Shown: in pieces, positions 21,806 through 33,499 of the stretch | Layout of the letters: each line of letters opens with the position of its first letter | How positions within the stretch are numbered: position 1 is the stretch's first letter | NCBI GenBank assembly: GCA_008729055.1 | Contig: SDUX01000008.1 | Span: 1,984,001 to 2,048,000, forward strand | Length of the DNA: 64,000 bases | Direction: 5' to 3' | Origin: Pyropia haitanensis | Lineage: Eukaryota; Rhodophyta; Bangiophyceae; Bangiales; Bangiaceae | Program-made: the position numbers and the translations under genes | Notes under the pieces: model-generated | Told to the model about the DNA's origin: nothing | Databases searched by the model: none | The model's input: only the letters and a program-made list of their open reading frames with translations

Positions 21806-24538
21806 TCACCCCCCCGCGAGCGCCCCCCCCCCCCCCCGCGCCGCCCCCCCCAACCCCCCACCCCCCCCCAGTCCCCCCCTGCCCACCCCCCCCCCCCCCC
21901 CCCCAACGTCCACAGCGTGACCACCCCCCCCCCCCCCCCGCCGCCAGCGCCGCCCCGTCCGCCGCCCACGCCAACCGCCGCACGCCGCCGCCGCCGCCGC
22001 GCCCCCCCCCCCCGCCGCCACGCCAGGCCGGCGCCACCGCCGGCGGCGCGGTCGCCCCGCCCGCCACCGCCGCCGGCGGCCGCCGCCGCTGCCACGCGGC
22101 GGCATCGACGAGCGCAATGCCCGCGGCGCCCGCGGCGGCGGCGTAGACGCCGCCGAGGGCGGGCGCCCACGCCACGTCGGCGACCGCCTCGGCCGCGACG
22201 GCGGTGACGCTCAGCACGGAGCCGCCGCCGGGACTGCCGCCGCCGCCACCAGCGGCGGCGGCGGCGGCGGCGACGGCGGCACCGCCGCCGCCGCCGCGGC
22301 GGCCGCCGCCCCCGTCCCCGAGCACCGACACCGCCGCGGTCCAGTCGTAGCTGGCCGTCACCGCGAGCGACCGGCCCGCCCGGCCGGGCGCAAACGCCAG
22401 CCGCGTGACGGGCGCGGCGTGCGGCGGCGGCGGCGGGGACGGCACAAAGTAGATGCCGCCCCCCGGCGCGACGGCGAGCCCCCCGTCGGCCGCCAGCGGC
22501 AGCCGCCCGACGCCGCCCGCGTCGGTCCCGACCCACACCCCCCCCCCCCCCCCCCGCCAAGCCCACCGCCGGCCGACGCGACGCCCAGCGTCGACACGGC
22601 AACGTCCTCCTCCCCCCCCCCCGCCCCCCCCCCCCCCCCCGACCGCAGCCGCCCACACGCCACCGCCCGCCCGAGCGACCGCCCGTCCCACGCCGCCACC
22701 GCCCCCGACCGGCTGGCCGACACAAACGCGTGCCCCGCCCCCCCCCCGCCCCCCCCCCCCCAAGGACGCCCAGCCCCACGACCGGCGACCCCGCGTGGCC
22801 GCCCGTGCCCGGCCGCACGGGCGCGCGGCCGACGGGCGCCGCGCCGGGCGACCGGCGGTCAAAGACGAGGAGCGAGCCGGCGGCGGTGCCGACGAGGAGC
22901 ACCGCCCCGCCGGCGGCGGCGGGCGTGAGCACCGTGGGGGGGGCGCTCGGGAGGAGCACGCGGGTGGGGGTGGTGGCCGCGGCGGGGGCGTAGAGGGCGA
23001 GCAGGCCGTCCAGGTGGGGCTGGGGGGGGGGAAGGAGAGGGGGGGGGGGGGGGGGGGCCACCGGTCCCGTCCCATGCACCGGGCGCGTGGCCGCCGCAGG
23101 CGCCGCCACCCTTGGCGGGGGTGCCGCCAAAGCGAGGCGGCCGCGGGCCGACGCGCCGGCCCGGCGCCCCCGCGCACGTGGCGGCGGCGCCCGCACCACC
23201 CAGCCGGCGGGCCGGCGTCCCCCCCCCCTCCCCCCCGCCGCCGGCCGCGGCCGCGGCCGCCGCCCCCCCCGCCGCCGCCGCCGCCGCCGCGGTGGCCGAC
23301 GTCAAAAACGGCGCCGCCGCCGCCGCCCCCCACACCGGCGCGTACGCGACGGCGAGCACCGCGTCGGCGCCATCGTCGGCGGGGGCCCCCCACGCCATCG
23401 CCGCGACGCGCGCGCCGCCCGCCCAGCGGGCGGGCGGCGCGAGGCGGCCCGACCGGCAGAGGGCGGGCGCGCCCCCCCCCCCAACGGGCGGGAGCCCCCC
23501 CCCCCCCCCCACCTCCCCGCCGCCGCTGCCGTCCGTGTCGCTGCTGTCGCCGCCGCCGCCGTCCGTGCCGCCGCTGCTCGCCCCCCCGCCGCCGTCACTC
23601 GTGTCAGCGTCGCTGTTGCCGCCGGCGGGACCGCCGCCACCCCAGTGCGCCCAGCCGCCGCCGGCAATCGGCACCGCGTCGGCAACGACGCCCTCCCAGC
23701 CGAGGTCCGCCACGGCCGCCGCGCGGCGGCGGGCGCGGCGGCCGGCGGTGGATGGCGGCGGCGGCGCGGGCGGGGCGGCCCAGCCGCCGCCGCGACCGAC
23801 GGCGGGCGTAACCGCCGCGGGGGGGGACGCCACCCCCGCCGCCGCCGCCGCGGGGTAGGGCCGCCCACACGCACACACGCCGCCGCCGCCACCACCGGCA
23901 TCCGCGGGGCGGCCGCCGGCGTGCGGCGTCGCCGCGGGCGTCGCCACGCCCGCGCCGCCGCCCGCGGCGGCGGCCGCGGCGGCGCGCCGCGCGCGGCGCT
24001 TGCGGGCGGTGCGGCCCGGGGCGGCACCAAACGCGGGCGCGCGGGCGGCCCAGCCCGCCGCCGCGCCGCCGCCGCCGCCGCCGCCGCCACCGTCGCCGTC
24101 GCTGTCGCTGCCGCTGCCGCCGGCCGCCGCCGACGGCGGCACCGCCACCGCCGCCGCCGTCGGAGTCGTCACCGTCGACGCCGGTGGCGCCGCCGCCGCC
24201 ACAGCCACCGCAGCGGCCGCCGGCGTGGCGGGCTCCCCACCGGGCGGCGGTGGGGGCGGCGGCGGCTCGGCCGGCGGCACCGCGACGCCCATCCCAACCA
24301 TCGGCATGCGCACCCAGTAGCCGTAATAGCCGCCGCCGCCGCCCCCCCCCCCCCGCCCACGCGCGATGCTCGAGCGGCGGCTGTCCCCCCCCCCCCCCCG
24401 CCTCCCGCCCCCACCGCCACCACCCCCCCCGCCAAGCTCAGGCTATCCCGCCGCGCCGCCGCCGACAGCGCCGCGACCGACCCGCGGCGGCCCGACGCGG
24501 ACGCGCGGCGGCTGCCCGGCGCGGACGGCGTGCCACCA

Positions 24539-24579
<41 letters not shown>

Positions 24580-24821
24580 GGCGCCGCCGCGGAGGGCGGC
24601 GCTCGCCGCCATCGACGGCCGCCGCCGCCGCCGGCCGGCCGCGCCGCCGCCGCCGCCGGCGGCCGCCCCCCCCACCCCCACGCCGCCGTCGCCGCCACGC
24701 TGGCCCGCCGCGCCGGCGGGCCCGCCGAGCGTCCCGCGGCGGGCCGGGAGGAAGAGCGACGACGCGCCCGCCGGGCGGCCCGACGGCCGCGCCGCCGCCG
24801 ACGAGGACGCGGTGCCAGCCG

Positions 24822-24861
<40 letters not shown>

Positions 24862-25102
24862 GGGGGCGCCGCCGCCAAAGAGGGCCGCCCGCCGGGCGGG
24901 CGGCGGCGCCGCGGCCAGCGCCGCCGCCGCCGCCGCGGCGGCCGCGTCGGCGGGGTGGGCGGCCGACAGGCGGCGGGCGGCGGGGGGCGCGGCGGCGGCG
25001 GCGGCGGCGGCGGCGGGGGCGGTGGTGTGCCGCTGGGGGGGGGGGGGGGAACGGGCCGCCTGGCCCGGGGGGGGGGGAGGGGGGGGTGCCGGGGGGGGTC
25101 AT
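21806..25102 (-). CDS. WD40 protein resembling dynein intermediate chain
   Basis: Minus-strand gene read from ATG 25102 (MTPPGTPPS). The first ~700 residues are low-complexity with many Arg-x-Ser sites (SRRASASGRRGSVAALS, ARRDSLSL), then GGYYGYWVRMPMVGMGVAVP. The C-terminal half is a beta-propeller: RVAAMAWGAPADDGADAVLA; AAGGAVLLVGTAAGSLLVFD followed by RRSPGAAPVGRAPVRPGTGG; SASRSGAVAAWDGRSLGRAV; HAAPVTRLAFAPGRAGRSLA then VTASYDWTAAVSVL; AVADVAWAPALGGVYAAAAG; VRRLAWAADGAALAAGGGG; VVTLWTL. The blade with VFDRRS..PV..AP...GH..PV and the PVT..AF.P...L.TASYDWT blade match the layout of cytoplasmic dynein intermediate chains. The N-terminal coiled coil that binds dynactin is not visible. Frames change at homopolymers near 24390, 23050, 22750, 22620, 22550 and 21940. 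The stop is probably TGA at 21806. Confidence 0.55.
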
Positions 25103-25489
25103 GGTCCGCCGCGCCGCGGCCGCCAGGCCCAGTGGCGGGTGCGCGGCGTGCGGCGGCGGGCAGGGGCGGCGGTGGGGGGCCGAGATGGGGGGCCAGTGCA
25201 CGAGCGGGGGGGGGGTGGGGGGTGGGAGGAGGGGGGGAAGAGCCAGCCGAGCGCCCGCCGCCGCCGCCGGCAGCGGTGCCCCGGTGGGGGTGGGCGCCGC
25301 CGGGGAGGGGCGGCGCGCACCCGCGGCGGGCGCCGGCCGCGCGCCACGGCGGCACTGGCGGGCGGGGCGGCGGCCGCGACGGGCGCAAGGGGAGGTGGGA
25401 GGCGGGGGCGCCGCCGCCGACAGCGGCGCCGACCGCGACGGCGGCGGGATCCGGCCGGCGCGGCGGCGGCCGCGCGACGGGGCACGGCG
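25103..25489. other. Upstream region of the WD40 gene
   Basis: G-run-rich DNA without a supported gene; ends at the terminal repeat of the next element. Confidence 0.3.
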
Positions 25490-27213
25490 CAGTGCTACCA
25501 AACCCGTGGACCCCTGGCGAGCGTGCGGGACGTGAAATCAGCACGACTCCGGCCCGAAGTTGTGCATGTGCGGCACGCGAGGCGTGTCAGCCTTCGTGAG
25601 CGCCGCGTGCCGCCGACGTGAGGGGGCGTGCAGGAGGCTGCTCCTCCTCGTGCAGCGGCGTGCCTCAACTCGGTATTGCCTGAGCATTTTCGGTCTAGTG
25701 CGGGCCAAGCCCTCGAAAGGCACACTGCGACTTGGGCCAGCCACAGCCCAAGTCTTCTGAAGCTATACTGCGACCCCACTGCACTTGAGTTGCAGTTATT
25801 GCCAAGGTCTCCGACAGCACCAGCTTCGCCAGAGATATACACTTCATTGTACGCTCACATTCGTCAATAATGGGTGCCACATACCAGCCGCTGGTAGCTG
25901 CCGCTCCGCCGTCGGGGGTGCGGCGGGGGCGCCCACCCCGCCACGAAGGGGGGACCGGTGGGGGCGGCACCGGCCGCCGGCAGCTGCCGCGCCGTCGTCG
26001 CAGGGGACGGCAGGGGGGTCGACCCCGCCGTGAAGAAGAGACCTGTGGGGCGGCACTGGTCGCCGGCAGCTGCCGTGCCGTCGTCACGGGGGAGGGCGGC
26101 GGCGGCGTCACTTCGTCGAAAAGACGTCGGAGGAGGCGGCACCTGCGGCCAGGTGCTGTCACTCCGCCGTCGGGCGCGACAGGTGCTCGTGAGGGAGACG
26201 CTGGCCGTCACGTAGCCATTGACAGCAGAAAGCCGCCGGGGGCAGGGGAGGGGCGCCGAGGGGGTGGGTCTGCGTCATCTACAAAACTGCCGCCTTGTGG
26301 GGAGGGTCTTGACGGGGGAGATGCTTGCGACTCGATGTCTTCTTGTCGCGGTAGGGTCGTGGTCGTGTAAAGAGCACGGGCGGTGTCGGGCGGTCGCTCA
26401 GACAGAGACGGGTCGCGGGGGTTGGGCCTTCATTGGTGGGTCGGCTGCAACGGCAACGCAGGTGCTGGTGACTTCCGCGCCCAGTCAGTTTGCTGCACGA
26501 GGTATGCGTGTGGTACGGGTGGGGGGGAGTGCTTTCACTTGTTGAGTCGACTTGCGTTTTGGTATGAGGTCACAACAGATTTTGGAAATGGGAGGGTATG
26601 ACTGTGTGAGGCCGTAACGTCCTTGCTGATTGGGCAACCGCCGTGCAATGGGCTTCCTGTGTGGGCCATCTGATGGTCTTAAGATCGAGTCAGTCCATCA
26701 TGTCGGACAAACAGCACGGAATGAAGGGCTCTCTGGTCGGGTGTACCCAGTAGTTTCTGGAAGGCCTGCTCACATGGCGACGCATTGTCGCGAAACCGTG
26801 CATCATTCCGGGTTAAATGTGACCGACTTACGCACGCGTTGCACGATCCTCGGCTGGGCCGCGTGCGGAACTCGTGCATCGCCTGCACGACTCCAGAATA
26901 ACTTGTGCATCGGCGGCACGAGTTACAGGCGTCCGCGTGCACTGCGATTTGTCGTTCGGCGGGGAACGACGTGCACGCCCTCCGGTGATATGGTCGAGGT
27001 CCATCACGAGCTCCAGTACGCCCTCCATGTATGGGTGGAAAAAAAGTGCACCGGAGCCCGTGCACGGACGACTGAGCGGCGCTATAGGGCAGGTGTTGGA
27101 AAAATCGGCCTCTGCGATACCGTAGAGGGGGGTTTGCACGCCGCTGCACGCCCGCGCACGCCCGATTCCGGCCAAATTCTGTTCTCCAGGGGTCCACGGG
27201 TTTGGTAGCACTG
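25490..27213. mobile_element. Non-autonomous hAT-like inverted-repeat element, 1724 bp
   Basis: Perfect 28-bp terminal inverted repeats lie at 25490-25517 (begins CAGTGCTACCAAACCCGTGG) and 27186-27213. The match extends three more bases outwards (GCG/CGC). The CAGTG terminus fits the hAT consensus. Subterminal motifs of the type GTGCAT..GCGGCACG recur near the left end (25560-25585) and in the right part (26870-26930). The 8-bp flanks (GCACGGCG and CGCGGGCG) are not a clean duplication, so the insertion is old or the family is different. No transposase frame is visible; short frames inside show no known domain. GC content is lower than in host genes. Confidence 0.75.
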
Positions 27214-28735
27214 CGCGGGCGGGGCGCGGCGGGGGGCGGCGGCGCGGGCGGCGGCGCGGCCACGGGCGGCGCCGCCGCGGCCAAGGGCGGCGTCGCAGCG
27301 GCGGTGCGGACGGGCGGCGGGGGAGGGCGGGGGGGGGGGGGCGCGCAGACGATGCGCGCCGCCAAACCGTCGAGCGGTCGTCTGACAGTTTGGCCGCGCG
27401 GCTGGGCGGCGGCCGCGCCGCGATTCAAAACAGAGGCGGCCTCTGACCCAGGGTTGGCACCTTGAGATTAAATCAAACAAAATCAAGGTGGAATTGGCAT
27501 CGAATTCAGAGAAGGTCGGCAGAGGGCAGGTTGAATTCAACACGAAACTTGGCGCAACGTGGCGGACTTGCTACGCAGATCTGGTCAAGGACTAGTTGCG
27601 GGCACCGCGCGGCGCCGTAGCGATCATGAGCACTGTCTGCTCGTCGGGGGCGGGCCCACTCAACGTGCGTCCCCCGCCGACTTCAGACAGCACGCAGCAT
27701 ACGTGACGCGGAAGCAGTGGGGGTAGCTCCGGAGGATTAGCTTTACTGTGAGAGTCGTTCCTTTTGCTGACTTGTATCCTTTTATTTATAATCTCGGAAG
27801 TAACGTCAGCTTTCATCTACGATCGTCACGTTGAGGTAGGTCACGTGGGAAGTCTTTTCCGTTTTGCACCAGGAGCAGACGGCACGCTTGCGGTCAGAGC
27901 ATACGGTCGCATACTCCCACACCGGGTCGGGTATGGTGACAAATACAGAGAGCCGAGGACGAACGACACAGTGAAGCACCTCACTGAGCATGTGGCGGAG
28001 GTCGGTCTGCGTCCACAACGGCCAGCGCGCGAACTTATAGAATCGTTCCAGCTCTCAGCTGCCGCAGCACATGTGGCTTTACGCCAAGCCATTGACGCAG
28101 CACCTCGCTGTTGGCGGGTCACGGTCAAGTGGCAGGAAGTGGCGGGAGCACACCCGACAGTCCGCCACTCCAGGCGACAATTACGCAAGATGTATCATAT
28201 AAGTATTCAACCATTCAACGTTGTTCAATTCATTGATTTGGTATTGGATTCAATTGTCCAGAAGAGATTGGCATTGAATCTGCCAACTGGTACGAATGTA
28301 GGCAAATATCCACATTGGTGGACCAGCCCTAATGTGCGTCATTTAATGTCGATGTAAGTCTCCACGAAGTTAACTGAGGATCCAGTACGTACCAGATACC
28401 GCAATTTGTGAAGCGCGTGATCCCGCACTGGCAGCCTCTCTCCGAAAGCTGGTCCCGAACGCGTCCCGTGCACGTCTTTGCGGGGGGGGTGCGTGGGAGG
28501 CCAGCTCACCGTCTGCCGCCACGGCTCGGCCTTGCCGGTGGAGGCACCTGCAGAGTCCTTGTTCGCCTCGGCACTCCCACCGTCGCTGTTCCCCCCGCAG
28601 TCGGCTGGCGCGGACGCTTCGCCGCGACACCCCTCCCCGCTGGCTGTCACCGGTGTGGCCCACCGGCTCGTGCTTGCCGCCTCTGGCTATCCCCCCCCAC
28701 CCCAAGCTTCCCCCCGGCCCGTCGGCGCGGCCACC
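27214..28735. other. Intergenic, low GC at 27.4-28.4 kb; one unassigned open frame
   Basis: After a GC-rich segment (27214-27430) the DNA becomes AT-richer. A + frame is open from about 27764 to 28357 (TSAFIYDRHVEVGHVGSLFR ... GKYPHWWTSPNVRHLMSM) without an early ATG. It has no recognised domain and may be a decayed transposon or host fragment. Direct similarity between ATTGGCATCGAATTC (27490s) and ATTGGCATTGAATC (28270s) hints at a further old repeat. 28480-28735 is a pyrimidine-rich leader. Confidence 0.35.
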
Positions 28736-29800
28736 ATGTCGGCAACGGTGGACCGTCCGCCGGTGGCGGTGCCGGCGGCGGCCGCGGCTTCACCCTCCTC
28801 GGCGGCCGCGGCGGCCGACCCCCCTGCTGCCGACGTGGACCCGGCCACCCTCCGGGTCATCTCGCTGCTGCCGTCCGCGACGGAAATCGTGTGTGCGCTC
28901 GGCCTCCGCCCGCTGGGCGTCACGCACGAGTGTGACTACCCGCCGGACATTGTCCGCGGCCTGCCCGTCGTCACCACCTCGTCCATCCCCGCCGACGCGG
29001 CGAGCTGTGAAATCGACGCGCTCGTCACGGAAAAGGTCGCGTCGGAGGGCCGCAAGCCCCTCTACTCGCTCATCCTGCCCGTCGTCGAGCGGCTGGCGCC
29101 GACCGCCATCGTCACGCAGGCGCTGTGTGACGTCTGCGCGGTGGACACGTGCGCGGTGGAGCGCGCGGCGGCGGGCCTGCCGTCAGCGCCGGCAATCATC
29201 AACCTCGAGCCGTCCACGCTGGGCGAGGTCATTGACAGCATCACGACGCTCGCGGCGGCGCTGGGCGTGCCCCGCCTCGCCCGCCCCGTCGTTGACGGCC
29301 TCACCGCCCGCGTCGACGCGGTGCGGCGGCGGACGGCGGCGGCGGTGGCGGCGGGCTCCATCCCCCGCCGCCGCCGCGTCTTTATCGCCGAGTGGATCGA
29401 CCCGCTGTTCACGTGCGGCCACTGGACGCCCGAGCTGGTGGACCTTGCCGGGGGGGTGGAGGTGGCGGCGGTGGCGGGCCAGCGCTCCGCACGGTCATCG
29501 GTCGCGGCGCTGGTGCCGCTCGCGCCCGAGGTGCTCCTTGTCGCGCTGTGCGGGTTTGGGGTCACCCGCAGCTTGCAGGACGTGCCCATCCTGCAGGCCG
29601 CGCCGGGCTACGACGACCTCCCCGCCGCCGCCGCGGGCGAGCTGTACGTGACCGACGGCAACGCCTACTTTTCGCGCAGCGGGCCGCGGCTGGTGGACAG
29701 CCTGGAGATCCTCGCGCACACGCTGTATCCCGAGGTGCACCCGCTGCCGCCGGGGCTCCCGCCGGCGGTGCGGGTGGGGAAGAAGGGGGGGGGGGCGTAG
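28736..29800 (+). CDS. BtuF-like periplasmic-binding-fold (cobalamin/Fe chelate) protein
   Basis: 354-residue protein of the helical-backbone metal receptor family (Peripla_BP_2/TroA-like), whose bacterial members bind B12 or iron chelates. ATG 28736 sits in CCACCATGT. After ~45 Ala/Pro residues the domain starts VISLLPSATEIVCALGLRPL and runs through VTHECDYPPDIVRGLPVVTT, SSIPADAASCEIDALV, IVTQALCDVCAVD, NLEPSTLGEVIDSITTLAAA, RRRVFIAEWIDPLFTCGHWT, LVALCGFGVTRSLQDVPILQ and ELYVTDGNAYFSRSGPRLVD. The frame is uninterrupted. There is no clear bacterial-type signal peptide, so a cytosolic or organellar protein is possible. Related proteins are known in bacteria and plants/algae. A role in corrinoid handling would fit B12-requiring red algae but is inference. 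Confidence 0.85.
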   Translation: MSATVDRPPVAVPAAAAASPSSAAAAADPPAADVDPATLRVISLLPSATEIVCALGLRPLGVTHECDYPPDIVRGLPVVTTSSIPADAASCEIDALVTEKVASEGRKPLYSLILPVVERLAPTAIVTQALCDVCAVDTCAVERAAAGLPSAPAIINLEPSTLGEVIDSITTLAAALGVPRLARPVVDGLTARVDAVRRRTAAAVAAGSIPRRRRVFIAEWIDPLFTCGHWTPELVDLAGGVEVAAVAGQRSARSSVAALVPLAPEVLLVALCGFGVTRSLQDVPILQAAPGYDDLPAAAAGELYVTDGNAYFSRSGPRLVDSLEILAHTLYPEVHPLPPGLPPAVRVGKKGGGA

Positions 29801-31331
29801 CGGGGGGGTGGCTGCGGTGGCCTCGCGCGGCGGTGACGGGGGTTGGGTGTTGGGAGGGGGGGGGGGGGGGCGTGCGCGCGCGTGCCGTCGGCTAGTGCCG
29901 CCGTGGAAGGCGGGGCGCGGCGTTTGGGCGGCGGCGGAAAAGTGGAGGCGAGCGCGCGCCGGCCGGGCCGACACGGGCGCCGCGCGGCGCGTGTCGGGTG
30001 GGGCGGCACGGCTGCGCCCGCCGGGGATACGCGCGTGGCGGTGGTGGCGGCGGCGGCGGTCTCCTGGTGGGCGCCCACAGCACGTGCGCTGGCTCACAAT
30101 ACGGGGTGGGTGGGCGGATGTGGGAGCAGCTTCCCGTTGTGATTGTGTAGGCTGGCGTTGCGTGTGCCACCGGGTGGGACGTTTCACTTCTCTGACTCAG
30201 TACAGACTGCATGCCGTCAGCAACCGGGAGGGATGCGCGGGCGTGCACTCGGCTGTTGCCGCTATGGAGAGCGGGGGGCAGTGTGTGGGCGGACGGGCGA
30301 GTGAGAGGCCGCGCGCGCGTTGCTGCCCGGCCGACACGGGTCGTGCGGCTCGTGCCGGGCGGGGGGGGGGGCACGGCCACGGCTGCAGGAGAGGAGTGCG
30401 TGACGGCGGCGTTTGCGGCAGCGGCGCCCCGCTGTGGGGTCCTGGAATCCGTGCGCCCGTCGCTCCACGGGGTTGGTGCGTCTGCGTGGGGGTGTGGGGT
30501 TGCTGTGTTCTGTTTTGCTCGGCTGTTCTTGTTGCGTGTGGCGCTGGGTAGGGAGTTTCGGCTGTCGGCGTCGCGCTGTCGCCGCGCTTGGCCCCCTTTT
30601 GCTGTCGCACCGACCTTTCGTTTGCTGCCTTGCGTCCTCGCCCGTCTGCCCCTGCGGTCGCTGTGGGGCGTTGGGTTGGCCGCGTCTGCGCTGGCCCGCG
30701 ACGCGTCTGCCGCCAATGCAAGGCGGGAGCGTAGGGGAGTGTGGGCAGCGGCGTCAAGTCTTGGAGGGTCTGCGCGTACCCTCAGCAACAGGCTGGGAAG
30801 AGAGTGGAGGCTGGCGGTAGTGAGTCCTTGCCGGGCGTGCGAGCCGCCTGGGCAACCAACACAGGCACCTCCGCCCCCGCCCACGGACAGACCGCCGTCC
30901 TTGAGAAGAACCGTTCCGCTGAAAAGGACTCAGCTCCTGCGGAGAGGGCTTTCGTCGGGAGAAGCGCTTCCCCTCATGGGTTGCTGTCCTTGAGGGGTGT
31001 GCTGCCCACCGGGGAGCGCCCTTCTGTCCTTGGCCTCTGTTGTGCCGACGACGTGCGGTGCGGGCAGCTCGCTGTATACATGGCGTGGACGACACGTGTC
31101 CCGAAGCACAACAATACTTACTCGGGTCAACTCGAGCGCTTGCAGAGTCGCTGCTGAGTATACTTCAGCCAACTACAGCTGACGTTGGCCGACGTGCCCG
31201 TCCTGCTCGCGCCCCGCCGAGATCCGCGTTTTATGTTTTCCGCATCATCATTGCCTCTTCCTCCCCATCCACCGCCCTTGCCACTGGCCTTGCTCTGTCT
31301 GGGACTTCTGTGCTCACCCTCCCGTCGCGCC
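29801..31331. other. Intergenic with a diverged tandem duplication
   Basis: No supported gene. Segments 29875-30000 and 30230-30360 are recognisably similar (cgTGC..tCGGCT.gTGCCGC...GG ... GCCGACACGGG), i.e. an old duplication about 350 bp apart. 31180-31331 is the leader of the next gene. Confidence 0.4.
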
Positions 31332-33381
31332 ATGCCTCCTCCTCGAGGGGCCTTTGTGCCCCCCCTGTCGGTGGCTGCCCAGGCCGCCGCCTCTTCTTGG
31401 ACGACGGGCAGCCGCCCCGTCAACACCACCCAGCGTCCCCCTCTCCCCGCCGCCGCCCGTCAGCTGGGCCGGCGCCCTGCCGGTGCGGCGGCACCCTCTT
31501 CCCCCCCCCCCCCCACTCCCAGCGGTCGATGGTACCCGTGGCGGTGGCGGCGGCCAATGGCGATGCCGTGGCCGACCCGCCCGCGGCGTCCCCGCTCGGC
31601 GAGGTGACGCTGCTCGACTATGGTGCCGGCAACGTGCGGTCGCTGGAGAATGCGCTGACCGCTCTCGGCGCCACCGTCCGGTGGGTGCAGTCCCCCGACG
31701 ACATTACCGCCGCGTCGCGCCTGATCTTCCCGGGCGTCGGCTCGTTTGGCGTGGCGATGGCCAACCTCGAGGCCCGCGGCTACGTGCCGGCGCTGCGGGC
31801 GTACCTGGCGAGCGGCAAGCCATTTCTGGGCATCTGCATTGGCCTGCAGACCCTGTTTGAGGGCAGCGACGAGTCGCCGGGCGTGCCGGGGCTGGGCGTC
31901 TTTCCCGGGCGGGTGCGCAAGTTTGACTTTTCTGGCACCCCCGCCGGGGGCGGCGGCGGCGGCGGCGGCAGCGGCAGCGGCACCAGCCGCGGCCTGAGCG
32001 TCCCCCACATGGGGTGGAACACGGTCGACCTGGACCGGCCGTCCCCCCTCTTTGCGGGCGGCCTCGCCGCGCAGCGCTTCTACTACGTCCACTCTTTTTA
32101 CGTGCCCGTCGACGCGGCGGGCGCTGGCGGCGCGCTGGCCACCACCACCCATGGCACCCCGTTTGTGGCGGTCCTCCAGCGCGGTGCGGTCATGGCCACC
32201 CAGTTCCACCCCGAAAAGTCCGGGCCCGCCGGCCTCGCCCTCCTCCGCAACTTCCTCACCGCCGCCGACCCGGCGGGCGCGCCCGCCGCCGCCGAGGCCG
32301 CCGAACAGGCGTCGCTGATCGCCGCCCTGCGGGCGGGCGGCGCCGCCGACGGGGGTGGCCTCGCCAAGCGCATCGTCGCGTGCCTGGACGTGCGGGAAAA
32401 CGACGCGGGGGACCTGGTCGTCACCAAGGGCGACCAGTACGACGTGCGGGAGGTGGCCGACCCGGCCGCCGGCGGCGCGCGCGGGGCGGTGCGGAACCTC
32501 GGCAAGCCTGTCGACCTGGCCGCCCGCTACTACGCCGCCGGCGCGGACGAGGTGACCTTCCTCAACATCACCAGCTTCCGGGGCGCGCCGCTCGCGGACG
32601 CGCCCCTCTTGGCCGTCCTCGCCGCCACCTCCACCCGCGTCTTTGTGCCGCTGTGCATTGGCGGCGGCATCCGCGACTATACCGACGCGGCGGGCGTGTC
32701 GTACAGCGCGCTCGACGTGGCGGCGCGCTACTTTCGGGCGGGCGCGGACAAGATCAGCCTGGGGTCGGACGCGGTCTACGCCGCCGAGGCGTGGTACGCG
32801 GCGGGCCGGGTGGCCGACGGCGGCAGCAGCATCGAGGCAATCAGCAACGTCTACGGCGCGCAGGCGGTGGTGGTGTCCATCGACCCGCGGCGGGTGTGGG
32901 TGGCGGACCCGGCCGACACGCCGCACGCGACGCTGTCGCCGTCTGACGGCGCGACGGGACCGGCGGGCGAGGCGCACTGCTGGTACCAGTGTACGGTCAA
33001 GGGCGGCCGCGAAGGCCGTGACCTGGACGTGGTGCAGCTGGCCGTGGCGGTGACCGCCCTCGGCGCCGGGGAGCTCCTCGTCAACAGCATGGACGCGGAC
33101 GGCCAAAAGGGCGGCTACGACCACGACCTCATCGCGTCGGTGCGGGCGGCGGTGACGGTGCCGGTCATCGCGTCGTCGGGGGCCGGGGCGGCGGCGCACT
33201 TTGGGGCGGTCTTTGCCGCGACGGGGGTGGAGGCGGCGCTCGCGGCGGGCATCTTTCACCGGGGGGAGGTGGGCATTGGGGAGGTCAAGGCGTGGCTCGC
33301 CGCCCGGGGGGGGGTGCCCGTCCGCGCCGCCGCCGGGGCGGCGGTGGGGGGGGGGTGCCGGCGGGGGGGGGGGGCGTGTAG
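31332..33381 (+). CDS. HIS7: Imidazole glycerol phosphate synthase, fused HisH-HisF (plastid-type)
   Basis: Bifunctional glutamine amidotransferase/cyclase that makes imidazole glycerol phosphate and AICAR in histidine synthesis. ATG 31332 begins a transit-peptide-like leader (MPPPRGAFVPPLSVAAQAAA), pointing to the plastid. The 14-C run 31501-31514 shifts the frame; an internal ATG at 31529 would give a leaderless form. The HisH half has LLDYGAGNVRSLENALTALG, the nucleophile elbow GKPFLGICIGLQTLFEGSDE (catalytic Cys), VPHMGWN, FYYVHSFY and ATQFHPEKSG (His/Glu). A 40-residue linker follows. The HisF half has RIVACLDVRENDAGDLVVTK (catalytic Asp), GADEVTFLNITSFRG, PLCIGGGIRDYTDAA, GADKISLGSDAVY, VVVSIDPRRVWV (second Asp), LLVNSMDADGQKGGYDHDLI and VPVIASSGAGAAAHF. 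The end is probably TAG 33379-33381 after shifts in the G-runs at 33306-33374. This is the clearest enzyme in the window. Confidence 0.93.
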
Positions 33382-33499
33382 AAGGAAACGTACGGGAGGA
33401 GGGCCGCCGCCGGGCGGCGCGGTTCCTGTTTTGGGCCGCACCGCAACAGCGTGGAGGGGCGGGGGACGGCGGGCGGCGCGGCGGTCCACGGGCAAGCGT

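Noticed and set aside
27764..28357. Gene for a 197-residue protein
   Set aside because: No ATG in the first 130 codons, no recognisable domain, AT-rich context; kept only as an unassigned open frame.
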